From contig JASAOL010000559.1 in assembly GCA_030849045.1 (NCBI GenBank), positions 1-64,000 of the forward strand: 64,000 nt of DNA, written 5' to 3'. The stretch comes from Wallacemonas rigidus. Its lineage: Eukaryota; Euglenozoa; Kinetoplastea; Trypanosomatida; Trypanosomatidae. The notes beneath the pieces were generated by a model. The model was not told the DNA's origin. It saw nothing but the letters and a program-made list of their open reading frames with translations, and made no database searches. Within the stretch, counting starts at the first letter, position 1; each line of letters starts with the position of its first letter. The translations under genes and the position numbers were made by a program. Shown here one piece after another: positions 1 to 8,582 of this stretch.

Positions 1-2060
1 GAAATGTGAGTGCTAGATACCTCGTGTGTATCAGCTCATTTCCCAACCCGAAAGGGAAATATTATCAACGTTGGTTTCTCTGTGACATCCTTGTTCGATC
101 TTTTGTTCTCCCACAAAAGGTCGAAGGCTCACGCACATCCAAAAGAAGATTGCCCACGCCGCGCCGCTACCCGGGCCCGCGTGGCGAGAGCATGCAGGCC
201 GAGGCGCCGGAGACTGACCCGCACCGCTGTACGCAGACACCGACGCCGCCCTCCGCCGGGGCCGCCGGGGCGCCACAGCGCACGCCCGACCCGGAAACGC
301 GGAAACAAAACCGGCACCCGCGGGCTGCGGAACGGCGCAGCGACGCAACGTGGCAAACGCCCTGTCGAATCTCGCCGCCACGGTTGCCGGGCGCGGTTTC
401 ACCGCGGCCGGCGCAGCCCACGCCGGCCCTCCCCTGCCGACCCCCGCACCCAGCGCCCTGGCAACAGCCCGCGGCCCGCCGGATGCCCCGACCAGGCGAC
501 GCGCCACCCCGACCGCGGTGACAGGCGGGCTCTGCTCGCGGCCGAACCAGGGGCCCCAGCGGCCACCCCCGGCGCACGCCGCCCGTGCGCCGTCCGCGCG
601 CCACGTCGCAAAAACGAAGAGTTTGCCGCCGCGCCTGCTTGGGTGATGGCGCTGTGCGGGCGGCGCCGCCTCTTTCTGGCGCGGGCCCCTGTGGGGTGGG
701 TGCCACCCCGGCCAGGCCCCCGAAGGCCGCCGGCTACGCGGGGCGGGTCCGCTGCGGGTAGGCGGGGGCGGGGAGCGCAGCGAGACCCCCACCGCGACCG
801 AGCAACGCAGCGCAGCGCCCGCTGCCGCTCGCACCGAACACGCAAATTGCCCCTACCTCTCCGCCGTTGCGGCCGGCGCGCGTGCGCGGTGCGCGAGCCC
901 CTTTGGCGACTTACGGCGGCCCCGGCCGAACGCGTGGCGGGGTCCGCTGCGGCCCCCGAAACCGAAACCATGCGTCACACAGCGCCGCGGGCGTGCCGGG
1001 GATCCGGCGGGGAACGCGCGGCGCGGGGAGCCACGGAACAACCCCGCCAGCCTGCACTCCGCAATCGGCTGCCACGCCTCTTCCGCAGCCCAGCGGCAAC
1101 GCCCAGGTGAGGAGCGCATCCGACAGGCCGCTGCACCCGTAAGCTGGTGCGCGCGGTGCCCGGCCCCGTCTTCAGCGGTTGCCGCGCGTGTCTTTCGGCT
1201 CTTCTTTCGGGCCGGCTCGGTGGGGCACGTGCCATGGGGGGCCTCTGTGGTGCTGCCTGTGCCCGCGAAAGGTGGGCGGTGGTGGAGGCGGGTAAGTGGC
1301 ACCCGCCGGGCCGCGCGTACGACGCCCCGCGCCCACCGGGGACGCTGTTATGCGCGGCACGCCACAGGGCCCCCTCCCGAACGTCGCACGGGTCTCACGC
1401 CGCGTGGCCTGCTGCGGCTGCCGCGGCGCAACGTCCGGGTGATTGTGCATGCCCCGGGGCGTGTTGCCGGGCGGCGGGCGGGGCCCCGCCGTGGTTTTGC
1501 GCCTCGCGGTCGCCAGGCCGCTGGTTGTAAGGGCGCCGGGTGCCGCGCGTGGCCGCCGCGGGACTGCGCGGTCCGCGGCGGGCGGCCGGGCTTTTGGGTT
1601 GGGGCATTTCCCGTCGGTCCGCGGCAGCTCGGGCGGGGGCCTCGGGGGGGGGGGGGCTCGAGGGGGGCAGGCCTCCGCGCGGATAGCCCCGGGCGCACCC
1701 TGCGTCGGCCCCCCCCGAGCCTCTGTGGTGGGGGTTTGCGGTGGGCCGGCGGGTGCTCTGCGCGGGGTGCGGGGGTGGCAAGGCGGGCGGGCGGAGAGCA
1801 GGAGAGCAGGAGGGGGGTGGCTGGGTGGGAAAGGGACGGAGGCACGCCAGCACACGCGCCAGGGGGAGGGAAGGCGGCGGAGGGTTTGAGAAGAGTGTTT
1901 CGGTCACGTTCAAGTTGTGTCGCTTTTGTTCGGCGCAGGAAGCCAGGTGCGGCACACGTGAGGTCAATGCGGGTACACAGTTTTCACACATTATTGGTTT
2001 GGGTTGTCTTGTCATTCGGTTTCGTTACACTCTTACACACAGAAGCAGCTCAATCTATCA
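1..2060. other. GC-rich island at the downstream end of the gene array; no gene supported
   Basis: The first ~130 bases have ordinary composition. From about 130 to 1890 the DNA becomes extremely GC-rich, then returns to normal before the stop of the glycosyltransferase gene at 2061. Up to about 1140 the plus strand has more C than G and more A than T; beyond it G exceeds C and T exceeds A. A run of 13 G lies at 1644-1656 and shorter G runs surround it. Long open frames exist in every frame, but they encode Arg/Pro/Ala/Gly-rich strings with no recognisable domain, which is what stop-poor GC-rich DNA gives by chance. I see no tRNA or rRNA. Because the array to the right is transcribed towards this region, a termination or convergent strand-switch region is the likeliest reading (inference). 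Confidence 0.6.
1644..1656 (+). repeat. Poly-G run (G13) with neighbouring G runs
   Basis: Thirteen consecutive G residues, flanked within ~40 bases by runs of 3 to 6 G, give the plus strand obvious G-quadruplex potential. It lies in the G-rich half of the GC island. The exact run length could be a sequencing or assembly artefact. Confidence 0.85.
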
Positions 2061-3881
2061 TCACGAGTGTTCCACTTCACGGGCGTACTGGCGGGGAACG
2101 ACGCGGACTTGACGCAACTTCGACGGTGTTCTCTGTGCGTGCTGCCGACGACTCAACGCCGCGACGCCGTAAAAGCAGAGAGTGGCGAGAAGCATACCGA
2201 GGAGCGCGAAGAGAAGGAACAGACCATGATCCTCAACGCCCCACACGCTGACACCTGCCTCGTCCGTCAAAACAGTGCACGTTTCCAGCGAGTGTGTCGC
2301 CTTGATGAACAAGTTGTACTGACGGCCCTCAATGATGTCTGCAGCACGGCGTGCACCACCGAGAGTTTTGCTGATGCGCTGGTACTTGTGCAGGTTGGCC
2401 ATGTAGCGGCCACTTTCGCGCACGACATTCCAAAGTGTGTCTGTGACGTCCGCCACGGTGAAGCCGCGCTGTGTGCCTATCACCGCGCCGATGCCGGACT
2501 CGGCGACGCGCTGGCACACATCCCCCTGGTCGGCGAACATCGGAATGCCGACAACGGGCAGCGTGGCGGAGAGGGCTTCTAAGACGGAGGTGTCCCCGCA
2601 GTGCGTGACGAACACGAATACGTTGGGGTGCTTCATAATCGCAATGGGGCTGTCAAACCACGACTGCATCCGCACCCTGGAGCCGCTTTCGATGCCACTG
2701 TGATTCTGACTGCTGTCCGCGTCGAATAAAGCTGGGACGGCGCGCACAACCTCTTCCTGTGCCTCATCGGGGAGCTTCCAGACGACACAAAAAGGCACAG
2801 CGGTAAAGGCCTTGGCCAGCCGTGTGTTGAGCGAGTGCGAGACCTGCGCGAGGGTGCCAAGGTTGACGTAGATGACACCGCTCGTGCAGCCGTCGAGGAA
2901 TGTGAGCAGGTCGCGCGCCATCGTCTTGTACGTGGTGGCGGCGTCCAGCCGCGTGTTCAGCGGACCCACGGCATGCACGTTGGGACACAGTGGCTGCGGC
3001 ACATCCACACCCCACACTGTCGGTGCAAAGATCGTATCGTACATTCCGGCCACGTCGAAGGCGTTTCGAAAAGGTGCAATGCCTACCGCGGAACGTGCTT
3101 GGTTCAGCCGCCGCATGTAGTGTCGACCACGCACCCGAGCCGCGATCTTAACAAGCGTGTTTTGGGCTGTTTGCCACGGAGACAGTCGACGTGGGAAAGC
3201 GGTGCCCACCGCAGGGAGCTCCGGATGCAGTCCGAGAGCAAGCTGTGTCGTGAGAGGGTACACGTGTGCGACAGGCACGTGCAGCGCACGCGCGACAGAT
3301 GGGCAGACGTGCGTGGTCAAGTCACACAAAAAAGACGTGAAGGGCTGAACCTTGTGTAAATCCCCGACCGCCTGCAAGTAGTCGAGGAGGGCCTCATCGT
3401 GGTGGCGGAAGATGGCCTCGAACAGGTCGCTAAATGAGCTTAAAAGTGTCCGACGTCCGCCAGCGCGACGGAACAGGTCGTCTGAGAACAAGTTTGGACG
3501 CGCAGGCATGACGACGCAGTCCACGTCGATCTTCATCTTCGCGGTGGAGTGAAGGGCCTGCACAACGGACTGGCACCACTCGGGTGTTTCCACAAAATAC
3601 GTGATGTGGTGGCCTCGCACGGCGAGCTCCTCGACGATCGCACTGAGCGGCTTGAAGTGACCCCATAGTGGGATGCTCATGACACCTACGTGCAGCTGCG
3701 GCACCTCCTCGTAGGTTTGATACAACGATGGCGCGGCAGGCGCGAGATACCACGATGGCTGAGCATCGACACGGTGGTCCTCCTCTTCCAAGATGTCCTG
3801 CGCGCATCCGTCTGTTGCTGCCAGGCAGGCGATGAGCACGACCAGCACCAGGGCCCGCCGCCACAACGTCTTGCCTTTCAT
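2061..3881 (-). CDS. UDP-glycosyltransferase (UGT/GT1-like), secretory, C-terminally anchored
   Basis: A 606-residue protein. Residues 1-28 form a signal peptide: basic start, Leu/Val/Ala core, Ala-containing cleavage region. GHFKP at about residue 74 matches the GHxxP motif carrying the catalytic His of GT1 enzymes. THCGDTSVLEAL near 426-437 followed by FADQ matches the UDP-sugar-binding signature (usually HGGxxS...E...DQ), with Cys where Gly is usual. A hydrophobic segment near 549-575 is followed by a basic tail without a di-lysine. The architecture resembles animal UGTs: lumenal catalytic domain, single C-terminal anchor. It probably transfers a sugar from a UDP-sugar to a small lipophilic acceptor in the ER lumen; donor and acceptor are unknown. 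It is the last gene of the array, next to the GC island. A pyrimidine tract and AG lie ~98 bases upstream of the start. Family confident, substrate unknown. Confidence 0.85.
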   Translation of the reverse strand: MKGKTLWRRALVLVVLIACLAATDGCAQDILEEEDHRVDAQPSWYLAPAAPSLYQTYEEVPQLHVGVMSIPLWGHFKPLSAIVEELAVRGHHITYFVETPEWCQSVVQALHSTAKMKIDVDCVVMPARPNLFSDDLFRRAGGRRTLLSSFSDLFEAIFRHHDEALLDYLQAVGDLHKVQPFTSFLCDLTTHVCPSVARALHVPVAHVYPLTTQLALGLHPELPAVGTAFPRRLSPWQTAQNTLVKIAARVRGRHYMRRLNQARSAVGIAPFRNAFDVAGMYDTIFAPTVWGVDVPQPLCPNVHAVGPLNTRLDAATTYKTMARDLLTFLDGCTSGVIYVNLGTLAQVSHSLNTRLAKAFTAVPFCVVWKLPDEAQEEVVRAVPALFDADSSQNHSGIESGSRVRMQSWFDSPIAIMKHPNVFVFVTHCGDTSVLEALSATLPVVGIPMFADQGDVCQRVAESGIGAVIGTQRGFTVADVTDTLWNVVRESGRYMANLHKYQRISKTLGGARRAADIIEGRQYNLFIKATHSLETCTVLTDEAGVSVWGVEDHGLFLLFALLGMLLATLCFYGVAALSRRQHAQRTPSKLRQVRVVPRQYAREVEHS

Positions 3882-5052
3882 CGAGGAGAGAAATGTATGC
3901 GTGTGTGTATATGTCTTCTTGACAGCAGAGCTCGTGCTCTATGTGCACGGAACGTGTCGTACTAAAGATATATTACCTTCTTCCAAGGGAGAAGTAGAGT
4001 GAGTGAGTGAGTGAGGGGAGAGAGAAAGGGAGAGATTGTGTTGAGGCGAGGAAACCAATGAACGATGAGGATCATGAAAGCGGTTCATGTTGGTGGGAGG
4101 ATGGGACTTGGCGGGTATTTCGCACAGTACCTGGCGCAAAGATAAAGGAAAGATGAGACTATCACCCGCACATTCACGCAGCCCCGAAGACGTGGGGAGA
4201 CGAGCGAGCAGTGTGGCGGTGGCGATGCGACAAGCCACACGTTAGGCTCACAGTGAAGCCGGTAGTTGGACGCACTCACAGGTAGGTGCGGGGCGATCCT
4301 GGAGCGCCTCTTCCTCCGGTGGGTGCGTGAGGGGATCTGCATCTTGTTGCTGTACATTTGAGTTTACGCGGTATGCTCGGGAAGTTCGCGCTCTTGTCTT
4401 CCATTGTTCTTCTCATCTCACGCGGTTGTTCTTATTTTCACACAAGGAACGTGTCTTCTTCGCACCTTTGCTTTGTTCACCGACGTGGTTGAGCTGATCA
4501 CTGTCTGCATCCACAGCGAGGGAGGTCGGCAACGTATCAGCCGCGTACACACTCACACATCACCGTCACAATGCAACAGCAAGACCACGTGTCGTTTAAA
4601 AAAGAAACGGGGGCCAACACAGCACTACGACGGAGTGCGCTCCCGCAGGATGGCGAAGAAAAAGAAAAAGAGGAGCACATGCACAGAGCTGACGCAATGA
4701 TCACCAGGTGTAGTGATCCATCAACACATATACGAAAGAATCAAAAAGAAAAGAAAAGGGAAAAAGAGGAAACAAAGAGTGTAAGGCGCGACAGGAGGAA
4801 GTTGCTGCTGTGTTCGAAAAGCGTGAGGTTACCCCACTTCCATCTGTGCGGAAATTAGGAGTAAGAAGAGAAAACAGACAAACAAAAGAGAGATGACGGA
4901 GAGAGAAGAAAGGAAGAACAAAAGCCACGTAAAGGTGAAACGATAGAGCGAACAAAAAGAAACAGGGACCAGGGCGTTGAGCGCAGACGTGTGTAACTGG
5001 GCAAAGAAACACAGTGGCGTACACGCGCGTGCGGTGAACAGAAGAAGCTCTG
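3882..5052. other. Intergenic region, UGT 5' UTR / PLP-enzyme 3' UTR
   Basis: No credible gene. Besides the UGT splice acceptor it holds purine-rich stretches on the plus strand (about 4655-4920). Short open frames here are low-complexity and unrelated to known proteins. Confidence 0.6.
3980..4036 (-). promoter_or_regulatory. Predicted spliced-leader acceptor of the UGT gene
   Basis: On the minus strand a CT-rich tract (4036-3988) is followed by the first AG at 3981-3980, predicting a 5' UTR of about 98 nt before the ATG at 3881. Confidence 0.55.
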
Positions 5053-6609
5053 CTAATGAACAGACGTGGATAACATTTCGGCGCTAGAGGCCTTCCCGTG
5101 ACTGTGCTGCGGAGACGTCGGGACGACGCCGCCTGCCTTGGCAGCCGCATCAACGGCCTGGGAGAGGTCGGCGAGTATGTCCTCGATCTGCTCCACACCA
5201 ACGGAAATGCGGATGAGGTCGGCGGGCAAGGTGCGCTTCTCCTTGGGGATGGAGGCGTGCGAGAGCAGGCACGGCATCTCCACTAACGAGTTACAGCTGC
5301 CGAAGCTGACGGTCAGTTTGAACAGTTTGCACGCGCGCACAAACGCGTTGGACATGTCGACACTTCCGGTCTCAAAGGACAGGACAGAGCCTGGGCCTGT
5401 GGTCTGGCGGCAGTGCAGCTGGAAGCTCTCCGCGCTGAGAGTCACGACGCTCTTGGAGACGGAGGGGCTCAGGCCACCAAAGTGCAGGCGCTTCACGACG
5501 TGTGTTTGGCGCGCAAGGAAGAGCGCCGCCGCAACGGCGTTTAGCTCCTGCTTCTCCACACGCAGAGAGAGCGTCTTGAGGCCGCGGAGAAGTAGCCAAC
5601 AGTCAAACGGGGCCAGGGCGTTACCCTGCGCGTTCTGAAGAAAGGCGATTCGCTTCGCTTGCGCCTCGGTCTTGGCACAGACGATGCCGCACATGGTATC
5701 GCTGTGGCCGCAGAGGAACTTGGTGGCACTGTGGATAGAGTAGTCGCATCCCAACGCCAGTGGCGTGCAGCGGAGCGGTGTCATCATGGTGTTGTCAATG
5801 GACACCTCGGCGCCGTGCGCGTGGGCGAGGTCGCAGATGGCGCGGATGTCGACAATGCGCATGAGAGGGTTCGTGGGGCTCTCAATGTGCACCAGCTTCA
5901 CACGCGGCTCGCCCACCAGCTTCGCCTTGACCGCGTCGAGGTTCCACGTGTCGACAAATTGCACGTCCACACCGAGGCGCTGCGTCACCTGCGTGAGCAG
6001 CCGGTGCATGCCGCCGTAGAGATCACTGCTGGCAAGCACTACGTCGCCGGCACTGAGCACGGTCACGAGCGTCTGCAGAGCCGCCATGCCAGAACTGAAC
6101 GCGAAGGAGGTGTGGGCACCTTCCAACTTCGCCATCAGCGTCTCCAGCGCTGTGCGGGTCGGGTTGCCACTACGGCTGTAGTCGTAAGGGCCGAAGTGCT
6201 CAATGTCGGGCTGTACAAAGGTGGCGGTTTGGTAGATCGGCATCGAGCTGGGGTGGTACGGGTCATTGGGACAGCCGTCAAAAATCACAACTTCGGTGCT
6301 CGGGTGTGCGGTCGCCTTGTCAAAGGTTGGGCGGACCGGGTAGGTGGGGAGTTCATTGTAGTCCTCGCCCTTCTCACGCTGGTACGTCAGCGGCTGCAGC
6401 GCGTCCTCCAGGTGCTGACGCTCTTCCTCCAGAGCGGAGAGCACCGAGTGGCTGGGAATCTTCGCAGCTGTGATGGCGTGGATCATCTCCAGTTGGGCCA
6501 CACGCTCCCTCAGGATGTAGTTTTCCGCTTCGAGATTACGCACGCGTGTGCAGTGTGGACAGGCACACTGCATCACGTCCTCACAGGATGTGGAGTCTTT
6601 GGAAGGCAT
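5053..6609 (-). CDS. Cystathionine beta-lyase-like PLP enzyme (Cys/Met metabolism family)
   Basis: A 518-residue protein of the PLP-dependent Cys/Met metabolism family. YDYSRSGNPTR at residues 142-152 is the substrate/PLP-phosphate signature; SSGMAAL follows; SATKF contains the Schiff-base lysine at residue 297. The segment HSATKFLCGHSD resembles plant and bacterial cystathionine beta-lyases, so cleavage of cystathionine to homocysteine, pyruvate and ammonia is the best guess; gamma-lyase or gamma-synthase activity cannot be excluded. Residues 1-115 are an extension unlike the bacterial enzyme: a CACPHC cluster, then a short coiled coil (NLEAENYILRERVAQLE). The frame is open up to 6747, but a pyrimidine tract and AG at 6713-6714 lie between that ATG and this one, so the upstream ATG would be removed from the mRNA; 6609 is chosen. 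Confidence 0.88.
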   Translation of the reverse strand: MPSKDSTSCEDVMQCACPHCTRVRNLEAENYILRERVAQLEMIHAITAAKIPSHSVLSALEEERQHLEDALQPLTYQREKGEDYNELPTYPVRPTFDKATAHPSTEVVIFDGCPNDPYHPSSMPIYQTATFVQPDIEHFGPYDYSRSGNPTRTALETLMAKLEGAHTSFAFSSGMAALQTLVTVLSAGDVVLASSDLYGGMHRLLTQVTQRLGVDVQFVDTWNLDAVKAKLVGEPRVKLVHIESPTNPLMRIVDIRAICDLAHAHGAEVSIDNTMMTPLRCTPLALGCDYSIHSATKFLCGHSDTMCGIVCAKTEAQAKRIAFLQNAQGNALAPFDCWLLLRGLKTLSLRVEKQELNAVAAALFLARQTHVVKRLHFGGLSPSVSKSVVTLSAESFQLHCRQTTGPGSVLSFETGSVDMSNAFVRACKLFKLTVSFGSCNSLVEMPCLLSHASIPKEKRTLPADLIRISVGVEQIEDILADLSQAVDAAAKAGGVVPTSPQHSHGKASSAEMLSTSVH

Positions 6610-7190
6610 GACGCACGAAAGCGGACCACTACGAGCTCTTTTTGTGTTCTTCAAAGGTAGAAATGATGGTGTTGTTAGTGCAAGGTCGCTTTTGAGAGAT
6701 GCGATGGTATTGCTAACAAAAAAGAAAAGAAAAGAAAAGCACAACACAGGGAGAGTGGGGGAGAGGGAGGTATGAAAGCGAAGACGCAGACAGAAGCACC
6801 TCGGCAGAAGTGGTAAAAAAAAAAAAACCAGACATGGTCAGTTTCATGAAGCAAGCACCGTACCATAAGAACCGTCGGAACGGCGTACCAAATCCATGAA
6901 TGAATGAGCCTACTGAGAACGGAAGAGTGAAACAAAGGAATATCCGCGTCAGCCCCCGAATGAACCCGGCAGAACTGTTGATGACTGTGCACACTCTCAT
7001 GTTTCGCTGATGTTTTAAACGTCTGTCAGCCCCGTACCAAATGCTACGAGTACGTGCGCCATCCAATGCTCTCAATTTCTCTTTTTTTTTTTTCTCTGTG
7101 GTCGTTGCTCTTATTAAATACGCCACATACCAGCTGTTACTCAATAAGAAAGAAACACGTATAGGGACAGCCACACCTGCGGCCGCACAC
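6610..7190. other. Intergenic region between NudC and the PLP enzyme
   Basis: Contains the splice acceptor above, a run of A at 6816-6827 and a run of T near 7082-7092. No gene seen. Confidence 0.6.
6713..6740 (-). promoter_or_regulatory. Spliced-leader acceptor deciding the start of the PLP enzyme
   Basis: Minus-strand tract of repeated CTTTT units ending in GTTAG, with AG at 6714-6713. It lies downstream of the in-frame ATG at 6747 and upstream of the ATG at 6609, giving a 5' UTR of about 103 nt. Confidence 0.7.
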
Positions 7191-8138
7191 TTACATGAAC
7201 TTGGCCTGGGAGAAGTCCATCTCAGGGTGGGCTGCCATGAACTGGTTGAGCATGTCTTGCTTCTTCTTTTCCTCAGAAGTGGGGAGACCCAGCGCCTTCT
7301 GACGCTGGTCGTACATCATCTTCTCGACCGTCTGACGGGTCTCCGCATCCAGGTCGTCGAGCTTGGAGTTCTCCGGCACAACCTTCTGCAAATCGATCTC
7401 AGGATCACCTTGAATGACTGTGCGCCACCACTCCATGTTGTTCTGCTTGGTGAGCGTCACGACCACGACAGCGCCGTCTTCGATCGTCCACATGCTGTCC
7501 TCCGCCTTGATGCGGCTGGTTAAGGGTCCGTCAATGATGGGCGCCTGTCCCTTCATGCCAACCTTGAGGTGGTCATTGCGGATCTCAACGTCCAGCATCT
7601 TACCCTTGACGTTCCGCGCCGGCAGGGGGACGCGCACCTCCGTCTCCTGCAGCGACTGGCTGAAGGAGTAGTGTGCGTACTCGAAGCCATTTCCCACGGT
7701 CGGGGTAAGTCCTTTGGGCTTGCTCGCCTCCGCCTGACCGTCCTCGTTGTCCTCGTTCGCCGCCGCGGCTTTAGCCTCCTCAATGGCCTTTTGCTGACGC
7801 TCAAGCTCAGCCTTGCGCCGGGCCGCCTCCTCGGAAAGCTTCTTGGCAGCTGCAGCGTTCACTTCGTCCTCGTCCTCAACAACTTCGACCCTCGATGCGG
7901 CTGCGTCGGCCGCCTTCTTGCGCTTTTCCTCTTCCGCACGCTGGCGGCGTACCTTCTCCTCGGCCTCGGCGATGTAACGGCTGGTATGACGATCAATAGT
8001 CGACTTGGCCATCTCGGGCTGCGTGAAGAAGTCCGTCTTGCGATTGAGAAAGGAAAAGAACACTTCAAGAATACCGTCGATGCCTTCCTGCTGCTGTGCG
8101 ATGGACATCAGCATGCCATCGTAGCGACCGTCAGACAT
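7191..8138 (-). CDS. NUDC: NudC family protein (CS domain)
   Basis: A 315-residue protein. The N-terminal part (about 1-60: MLMSIAQQQEGIDGILEVFF, then FLNRKTDFF) is the conserved NudC N-terminal helix region. Next comes a charged coiled coil (about 55-140, rich in Glu, Lys, Ala, Arg), then the p23-like CS domain (about 150-246, including YSFSQSLQETEVRVPLP and MEWWRTVIQGDPEID), then a C-terminal helical tail ending AKFM. Order, length and motifs match NudC of other eukaryotes. NudC is a co-chaperone linked to Hsp90 clients, dynein regulation and cytokinesis; a role in flagellar or spindle traffic here is inference. The open frame extends to 8582 but that extension is low-complexity; 8138 is where homology begins. 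A weak pyrimidine tract with AG at 8204-8203 would give a ~64-nt leader. Confidence 0.95.
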   Translation of the reverse strand: MSDGRYDGMLMSIAQQQEGIDGILEVFFSFLNRKTDFFTQPEMAKSTIDRHTSRYIAEAEEKVRRQRAEEEKRKKAADAAASRVEVVEDEDEVNAAAAKKLSEEAARRKAELERQQKAIEEAKAAAANEDNEDGQAEASKPKGLTPTVGNGFEYAHYSFSQSLQETEVRVPLPARNVKGKMLDVEIRNDHLKVGMKGQAPIIDGPLTSRIKAEDSMWTIEDGAVVVVTLTKQNNMEWWRTVIQGDPEIDLQKVVPENSKLDDLDAETRQTVEKMMYDQRQKALGLPTSEEKKKQDMLNQFMAAHPEMDFSQAKFM

Positions 8139-8582
8139 GATAGCCTTGTCAACGTGAACGTGCTGGAAATTAATACAAGTTTGAATGGGTAGAGTGCGTG
8201 GGCTTGCGCACAGTGAATAATGCGAGACAACAACAAAAGAACAGTGGCAGGCCAGGAATTGGTGATTGTGTGTGTGTGTGTGTGTGTGCGTGTGTGTGAA
8301 AAAAGTCAAGAGGCTCAACATGAGGTAAAGAGCACAAGAGAGCATGGATGGAGCATGCAGTTTGGATTCGTTTTTTTTCTCTCTTTTTGTTTCCCTATCT
8401 GTGTGTGTGTAGATGAGTGAAGGGGAAGACAAAGCACGAGCAGCCGGAGTAAATAGGGTGATGAAGAGACAGAGCAGCCCCACCATCTCCACCACCAGTA
8501 CGTCACCGGCATGAGAAATAACAAGGGAAACAAACAAACAAACAAAAAAGGAGTGAAAAACGGGGGAGGGCCTTGACGCCAA
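8139..8582. other. Intergenic region upstream of NudC
   Basis: Non-coding. Holds a TG repeat at 8267-8298 (one interruption), a T/C-rich stretch at about 8370-8400 and an AAAC-type repeat at about 8529-8548. Confidence 0.6.
8267..8298 (+). repeat. (TG)n microsatellite
   Basis: Eleven TG units, a CG interruption, then four more TG units. Confidence 0.9.

Noticed and set aside
6-2251. Many long overlapping open frames on both strands (up to 366 codons) in the GC-rich island
   Set aside because: Composition is Arg/Pro/Ala/Gly-rich in every frame, no domain or splice context is visible, and GC-rich DNA has few stop codons by chance.
6610-6747. Hydrophobic extension of the PLP-enzyme frame resembling a signal sequence
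   Set aside because: The ATG at 6747 precedes the splice acceptor at 6713 and would not be in the mRNA.
8139-8582. 148-codon N-terminal extension of the NudC frame
   Set aside because: Contains a His-Thr run from the TG repeat and no NudC homology; conserved NudC sequence starts at 8138.
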